Below are positions 62,101 to 64,000 of a stretch of 64,000 bases of DNA, piece after piece. Positions within the stretch are counted from its first letter, which is position 1. Each line of letters starts with the position of its first letter. The position numbers and the translations under genes are program-made. The DNA is from Spodoptera frugiperda. Taxonomy: Eukaryota > Arthropoda > Insecta > Lepidoptera > Noctuidae. Below the pieces are notes generated by a model. The model had not been told where the DNA came from. It worked only from the letters and a program-made list of their open reading frames with translations, and did no database searches. The stretch covers positions 6,882,001 through 6,946,000 of the forward strand of contig NC_064240.1 of NCBI RefSeq assembly GCF_023101765.2. Reading direction: 5' to 3'.

Positions 62101-64000
62101 CAAGTCAACGGCCTGTCATAACGATATACGTGTGTGTATGAATTTAGAATACGCATAATTTGAATCAGGTACTAGCAAAGGTATAAAAAAGGTTGAGGTT
62201 AGTTTTAAAATATGGAAAAAAACAAGAAAACTACAAAAACTTAGGTGTGATGTGACATTGCACGTCAAGGGTTCAAGTACTTGGGAGGCAGAAGACCTTT
62301 AAAATATGTTTAAACATGTAGGTAGTGAGGTAAGGCTTGGAAATATTGCATTACAACTAGAACTATTGTGAGGAGGTTATAAAGAATTCGACCTTCACGT
62401 TTAAATCCATGATACACAGCACTTATTATGTAGGTACTCGTGAGTATGGTAGTGACGTGTAAACGTGGTAATACACGCTAGGCAAATTTTACAATAGACC
62501 TAGTAAGTACACATTAGTTGACAAAGTTGTAGTTTTCTAATAAATAATCAAACAAAAAAGTCACTCACATGTCTCAATTGAGTCAGTATGCGAATTAAGT
62601 AGACTTAAAATTAATAATTGTTATATATTAATGGTTGTTAGTTCATAAACATTTTAAGTCGATCGAGATACCATGATATGATTTAGTTACATAGTTATAA
62701 ATTACATACAGTGAAGCTATATAATAAAGTTATTACTCTGAAAAAATACAGAACAAGTTTATTTTCCATTCTCCGCAAGATGGTAGACAGACAACTGTAA
62801 TCAATTAGCGATTACAGGCGATCATGACTGCACAAATTGCCACTGAAATGTTATATATAGACTTTATTTCACACAGACCGATTAACCGACAACCAACCTT
62901 TCGATAAAAGAGGTTATCAGGTGTCCCATCAGGGTTATATTCAATGACAAGCTCAATTTTTTATAGACAGTCTACTTGTCTATCATACTTATCAAAAATA
63001 ATCCAGTGTAAGTACCTACACACAAAAGAAATAAAACTTTAATGTACAATAAGCACTTACCTGGTACTTCAGCGTTCTTAAAAAACTTAGCGCCCTACGA
63101 ATGATTTCGCGGAATCAGAAAATAGGTATGAAGTCTCGAATTTTCTTCAAGAGTATATTTATGACGGTCGACTCTAAGGAACGTAGGTACCTACCTACAC
63201 ATGAAATCAAATTATTGGAGTTGGTATCTAGAGAACGAGGTATCTAGCGTGGGCCTGACAATACAACGACACATTATCAATTTATTTTTCTATATATAGA
63301 TCGCTTGTTATCATTCCTACAATGTTTGTAAACATTCATGACGTAATCAAACAACTTTTTAATGTCATTTACGCGTCCTACTATAATGAATACGTTTTTT
63401 CATGTTGAAGAATTTTCCTTATGTGTAATCATGTATAATATTAAACATTTTAAAAGACATGGCACTGTCTATATTTTTCTAGTCACGATGAATAGTTGAA
63501 TAGATTTAGATAAGACTTGTCTTGATATTATCAAGACCAGTTCAGACACGAGTAGACATATTTTAGAAAAAAAATCTGTTTTTAAGATACAAAAGGACCA
63601 GAAAATAAATTTTCCAATAAAACATTCCAAGATATTCAGGTGTGAAAGTAAGGGTATATAAGTAATTCGAAGTTACATTAATAAACCTGTTACGCCAAGA
63701 AATCCCAGCAGACCAATGTTGTGGAACATTTTTATATGTTGACGACTCTCGACTGTTATTAGACTAACGTAAAAGGAAAAACTGGCGAGTAACTTTTGCT
63801 TGAGAACGTTAGAACAAATAGTCTAGCATTTACACCATAGAACATACTGTTTTAAGCTTGTATGATGTGTGTAACAAATCATTGGTACAGACATATTTAG
63901 AAAAAAAGTGCTGAAAGACTAAAGAACGTAGCGCGTAGCTGACTATAATATTTAAAAGACCACTACGCTCGTTACATCGTAAATAACAATTTATCTATCT
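59112..64000. other. gene-free end of window
   Basis: No gene is supported. A GC-rich, CGTCG-rich patch at 61180-61300 followed by AT-rich sequence could be promoter-like, and another GC-rich patch lies at 61940-62060. A GTAGCGCGTAGC 12-mer occurs at 63928. The 127-codon open frame at 60646-61029 starts with TTG and has no domain. Confidence 0.35.

Noticed and set aside
1..64000. CRISPR arrays, bacterial operons, rRNA genes
   Set aside because: No regularly spaced direct repeats and no bacterial signals; intron-containing genes show a nuclear insect genome.

Overview
This is nuclear DNA from an insect, most probably a moth (Lepidoptera). The evidence is AT-rich sequence with small exons and GT-AG introns, insect-type DNAJC8 and FOXO proteins, a FOXO carboxyl terminus ending in SVAPSWVH, and a dense set of repeats of lepidopteran character (RTE-like retrotransposon fragment, tRNA-derived SINE, several MITEs). 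Nothing bacterial is present: no operons, ribosome binding sites or CRISPR array. The species cannot be fixed from the sequence. Layout from left to right: 1-4800 is repeat-rich and holds a 5'-truncated reverse transcriptase (about 364-825, minus), a composite interspersed repeat (1137-1490) and a decayed 1.48 kb DNA transposon with terminal inverted repeats and TA target duplications (2411-3887). A five-exon gene for a small secreted cysteine-containing protein of unknown function follows (4902-6885, plus). Two intronless-CDS short-chain dehydrogenase paralogs lie in tandem on the minus strand (7135-7908 and 9142-9915), with a 755 bp MITE between them. DNAJC8, a J-domain spliceosome-associated protein, occupies 13163-16814 (plus, six exons, all introns in phase 0). 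From 17.4 to 21.9 kb is a cluster of MITEs, SINEs and other repeats, which hosts the last three exons of a small membrane protein gene on the minus strand (19490-21483). FOXO, the insulin-pathway forkhead factor, is on the minus strand: six exons are visible at 34916-37895, starting in the second half of the forkhead domain. Its upstream exons are not visible, so most of 37.9-64 kb is probably a very large FOXO intron or 5' region, carrying scattered repeats and no gene I can support. About 8.4 kb downstream of the FOXO stop there is an isolated 60-nt exon-like segment (26432-26491, minus) with a strong acceptor, in the right phase to be an alternative FOXO terminal exon. This is the most interesting prediction in the window. 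The genes do not form a pathway together; they are ordinary neighbours. Exon boundaries were worked out by hand from splice signals, reading frame and family knowledge, without transcript data.
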